Assembly: GCF_018252635.1 (NCBI RefSeq)
Contig: NZ_JAGTXM010000005.1
Span: 248,001-312,000, forward strand
DNA length: 64,000 bases
Source: Citrobacter amalonaticus
Lineage (GTDB): Bacteria; Pseudomonadota; Gammaproteobacteria; Enterobacterales; Enterobacteriaceae
Reading direction: 5' to 3'
In this document: positions 62,065 to 64,000 of the stretch, piece by piece
Position numbering within the stretch: the first letter of the stretch is position 1
Layout of the letters: each line of letters starts with the position of its first letter
The notes under the pieces: model-generated
Told to the model about the DNA's origin: nothing
The model's input: the letters and a program-made list of their open reading frames with translations, nothing else
Database searches by the model: none
Program-made: the position numbers and the translations under genes

Positions 62065-64000
62065 CCTCTCTGGCGCGGGTTCCCGTTTCTCCCGTGGCGC
62101 ACCTTGACGGCGTGAGTCAGCATTACGGGAGCACGGTGGCGCTGAATAACATCACGCTGGATATCCCCGCGCGCTGCATGGTGGGGTTGATCGGCCCCGA
62201 CGGCGTGGGGAAATCAAGCCTGCTGTCGCTCATTTCCGGCGCACGGGTGATTGAACAAGGCAACGTCATGGTGTTGGGCGGCGATATGCGCGATCCGAAA
62301 CACCGCCGTGACGTCTGTCCGCGTATTGCCTGGATGCCGCAGGGACTGGGAAAAAACCTGTATCACACGTTGTCGGTGTATGAGAACGTCGATTTCTTCG
62401 CCCGTTTGTTTGGTCATGACAAAGCCGAGCGCGAAGCGCGGATTACGGAGTTACTGAACAGCACCGGTCTGGCCCCGTTTCGCGATCGTCCGGCGGGGAA
62501 ACTCTCAGGCGGGATGAAACAGAAGCTGGGGTTGTGCTGTGCGCTGATCCATGACCCTGAATTATTGATACTGGATGAACCGACCACCGGCGTTGATCCC
62601 CTGTCTCGCGCCCAGTTCTGGGATCTGATCGACAGCATCCGCCAGCGGCAGACCAACATGAGCGTACTGGTGGCGACGGCGTATATGGAAGAAGCCGAGC
62701 GCTTTGACTGGCTGGTGGCGATGAACGCAGGCGAGGTGCTGGCGACCGGCAGCGCGCATGAGCTGCGCGATAAAACCGCCAGCGCGACGCTGGAGCAGGC
62801 GTTTATCGCCCTGTTACCGCAGGCGCAGCGGCAGGCGTATCAGCCGGTGGTGATTCCACCGTATCACGCGGAGCAGGAAGAGATTGCCATTGAGGCAAAA
62901 AACCTGACCATGCGCTTCGGCAATTTCGTTGCTGTCGATCACGTGAACTTCCGCATCCCGCGTGGGGAGATCTTTGGCTTCCTCGGTTCCAACGGCTGCG
63001 GTAAATCGACCACCATGAAGATGCTGACCGGGCTTCTGCCTGCCAGTGAAGGCGAGGCCTGGCTGTTTGGTCAACCGGTCGACCCGAACGATATTGATAC
63101 CCGCCGCCGGGTGGGCTATATGTCGCAGGCGTTTTCGCTGTACAGCGAGCTGACGGTTCGACAGAACCTTGAACTCCACGCCCGGTTGTTTCATATCCCG
63201 GAAGCGGAGATCCCTGAGCGCGTTCAGGAGATGAGCGAGCGCTTTATGCTGGTGGAGGTTGAGGATACGTTGCCCGAGTCGCTCCCGCTCGGCATTCGCC
63301 AGCGGCTGTCGCTGGCGGTGGCGGTGATCCATCGCCCGGAAATGCTGATCCTCGACGAACCGACCTCCGGCGTTGACCCGGTCGCCAGGGATATGTTCTG
63401 GCAACTGATGGTTGATCTGTCGCGTCAGGATAAAGTGACCATTTTCATCTCCACCCACTTTATGAACGAAGCCGAGCGCTGTGACCGCATGTCGTTGATG
63501 CATGCCGGTAAAGTGCTCGCCAGCGGTACGCCACAGGAACTGGTGGCGCGGCGTGGGGCTGCAAGCCTTGAAGAGGCGTTTATCTCCTGGCTCCAGGAGG
63601 CTGCGGGCCCGGCGCCTGAAACCTCTGTGCCGGTCGAAACAAAACATGAAGAGGCGAAGCCGCCGCGTCAGGGATTCAGCCTGCGGCGACTGTTCAGTTA
63701 CAGCCGTCGCGAAGCGCTGGAACTCAGGCGCGATCCGGTGCGTTCGACGCTGGCGCTGCTGGGAACGGTGATCCTGATGCTGATCATGGGTTACGGCATC
63801 AGCATGGACGTCGAAAATCTGCGTTTTGCCGTGCTCGATCGCGATCAAACCGTCAGCAGCCAGGCCTGGTCGTTGAATCTGGCGGGTTCACGTTATTTCA
63901 TTGAGCAACCCCCGTTGACCAGCTATGACGATCTTGACCGACGAATGCGCTCGGGCGATGTCGCCGTGGCGATTGAAATTCCACCCAACTTTGGCCGTGA
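62061..64000 (+). CDS. rbbA: ABC ATPase/permease fusion RbbA (3' truncated)
   Basis: About 646 N-terminal residues are present; the gene runs off the right edge (E. coli RbbA is about 911). Two nucleotide-binding domains are visible. The first has [17 protein letters not shown] and [13 protein letters not shown]. The second has GSNGCGKST, a non-canonical signature LPLGIRQR and [14 protein letters not shown] linker with many charged residues follows, then the first membrane helix of an ABC-2 permease (about residues 565-585). E. coli RbbA binds ribosomes and has ribosome-stimulated ATPase activity, though the layout also fits an exporter partnered by YhiI. The first signature is standard, so the second site may be degenerate. 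Confidence 0.95.
   Translation, partial: MTSLARVPVSPVAHLDGVSQHYGSTVALNNITLDIPARCMVGLIGPDGVGKSSLLSLISGARVIEQGNVMVLGGDMRDPKHRRDVCPRIAWMPQGLGKNLYHTLSVYENVDFFARLFGHDKAEREARITELLNSTGLAPFRDRPAGKLSGGMKQKLGLCCALIHDPELLILDEPTTGVDPLSRAQFWDLIDSIRQRQTNMSVLVATAYMEEAERFDWLVAMNAGEVLATGSAHELRDKTASATLEQAFIALLPQAQRQAYQPVVIPPYHAEQEEIAIEAKNLTMRFGNFVAVDHVNFRIPRGEIFGFLGSNGCGKSTTMKMLTGLLPASEGEAWLFGQPVDPNDIDTRRRVGYMSQAFSLYSELTVRQNLELHARLFHIPEAEIPERVQEMSERFMLVEVEDTLPESLPLGIRQRLSLAVAVIHRPEMLILDEPTSGVDPVARDMFWQLMVDLSRQDKVTIFISTHFMNEAERCDRMSLMHAGKVLASGTPQELVARRGAASLEEAFISWLQEAAGPAPETSVPVETKHEEAKPPRQGFSLRRLFSYSRREALELRRDPVRSTLALLGTVILMLIMGYGISMDVENLRFAVLDRDQTVSSQAWSLNLAGSRYFIEQPPLTSYDDLDRRMRSGDVAVAIEIPPNFGR

Noticed and set aside
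62814-63848. 344-codon minus-strand frame opposite rbbA
   Set aside because: Plus strand encodes clear Walker and DEP motifs in frame; the minus frame is His/Arg/Gln-rich shadow coding.

Overview
The window is about 64 kb of chromosome from an enterobacterium of the Escherichia/Salmonella/Citrobacter group. Gene order follows the E. coli K-12 dpp-bcs-dctA-yhj-treF-gor-prlC-uspA-pitA-yhiN segment almost gene for gene, coding regions are fairly GC-rich, and enterobacterial REP elements (GTAGGCCGGATAAGGCG type) sit between many genes. Citrobacter is my best guess, because genes absent from K-12 at these positions (a HEPN-type membrane protein, a GNAT, an SDR and a giant intimin-like adhesin) are mixed into the E. 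coli-like backbone. I cannot fix the species from sequence alone. No rRNA, tRNA, IS element, prophage or CRISPR array was seen.

Layout. 1-3.6 kb: end of dppB, then dppC, dppD and dppF (dipeptide ABC importer). 3.6-5.5 kb: transporter yhjV and a type I toxin-antitoxin locus (ldrD with antisense rdlD). 5.5-19.7 kb: the complete divergent cellulose locus, bcsEFG on minus and bcsRQABZC on plus. 19.8-30.6 kb: pdeK/yhjK, dctA, yhjJ, kdgK, pdeH/yhjH, yhjG and yhjE. 30.9-40.5 kb: yhjD, a divergent yhjC (LysR)/SDR pair, yhjB (LuxR type), a GNAT, the HEPN-type protein, treF and the cytochrome c peroxidase ccp/yhjA. 40.6-49.1 kb: accessory island with a 2406-residue inverse autotransporter carrying an in-register 300-bp repeat array, a 92-aa orphan and a CRP-fold/IprA-like regulator. 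In K-12 the corresponding gor-yhjA junction holds the ars genes and the acid-fitness island. 49.3-60.7 kb: gor, rlmJ, prlC, rsmJ, dtpB, uspA, uspB, pitA and yhiN. 60.8-64 kb: a possible leader ORF, then yhiI and a 3'-truncated rbbA.

How the genes work together. Much of the first half concerns the motile-to-sessile switch: cellulose synthase BcsA has a PilZ domain, BcsE is a c-di-GMP sensor, BcsG adds phosphoethanolamine to cellulose, PdeK and PdeH are EAL proteins, and pdeH has a near-perfect FliA (sigma28) promoter that ties c-di-GMP removal to flagellar expression. The adhesin at 40.6-47.8 kb would add another surface-attachment system. Stress control can be read directly from promoters: OxyR and FNR sites before ccp, a sigma32 promoter before prlC-rsmJ, and a sigmaS-like -10 before uspB.

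The parts most likely to be undescribed are the adhesin/92-aa orphan/regulator cassette with its paired 16-bp direct repeats, the HEPN-type membrane protein, and the 45-codon ORF plus hairpin upstream of yhiI-rbbA. All functional statements rest on motif reading and recalled family knowledge; no database search was run.
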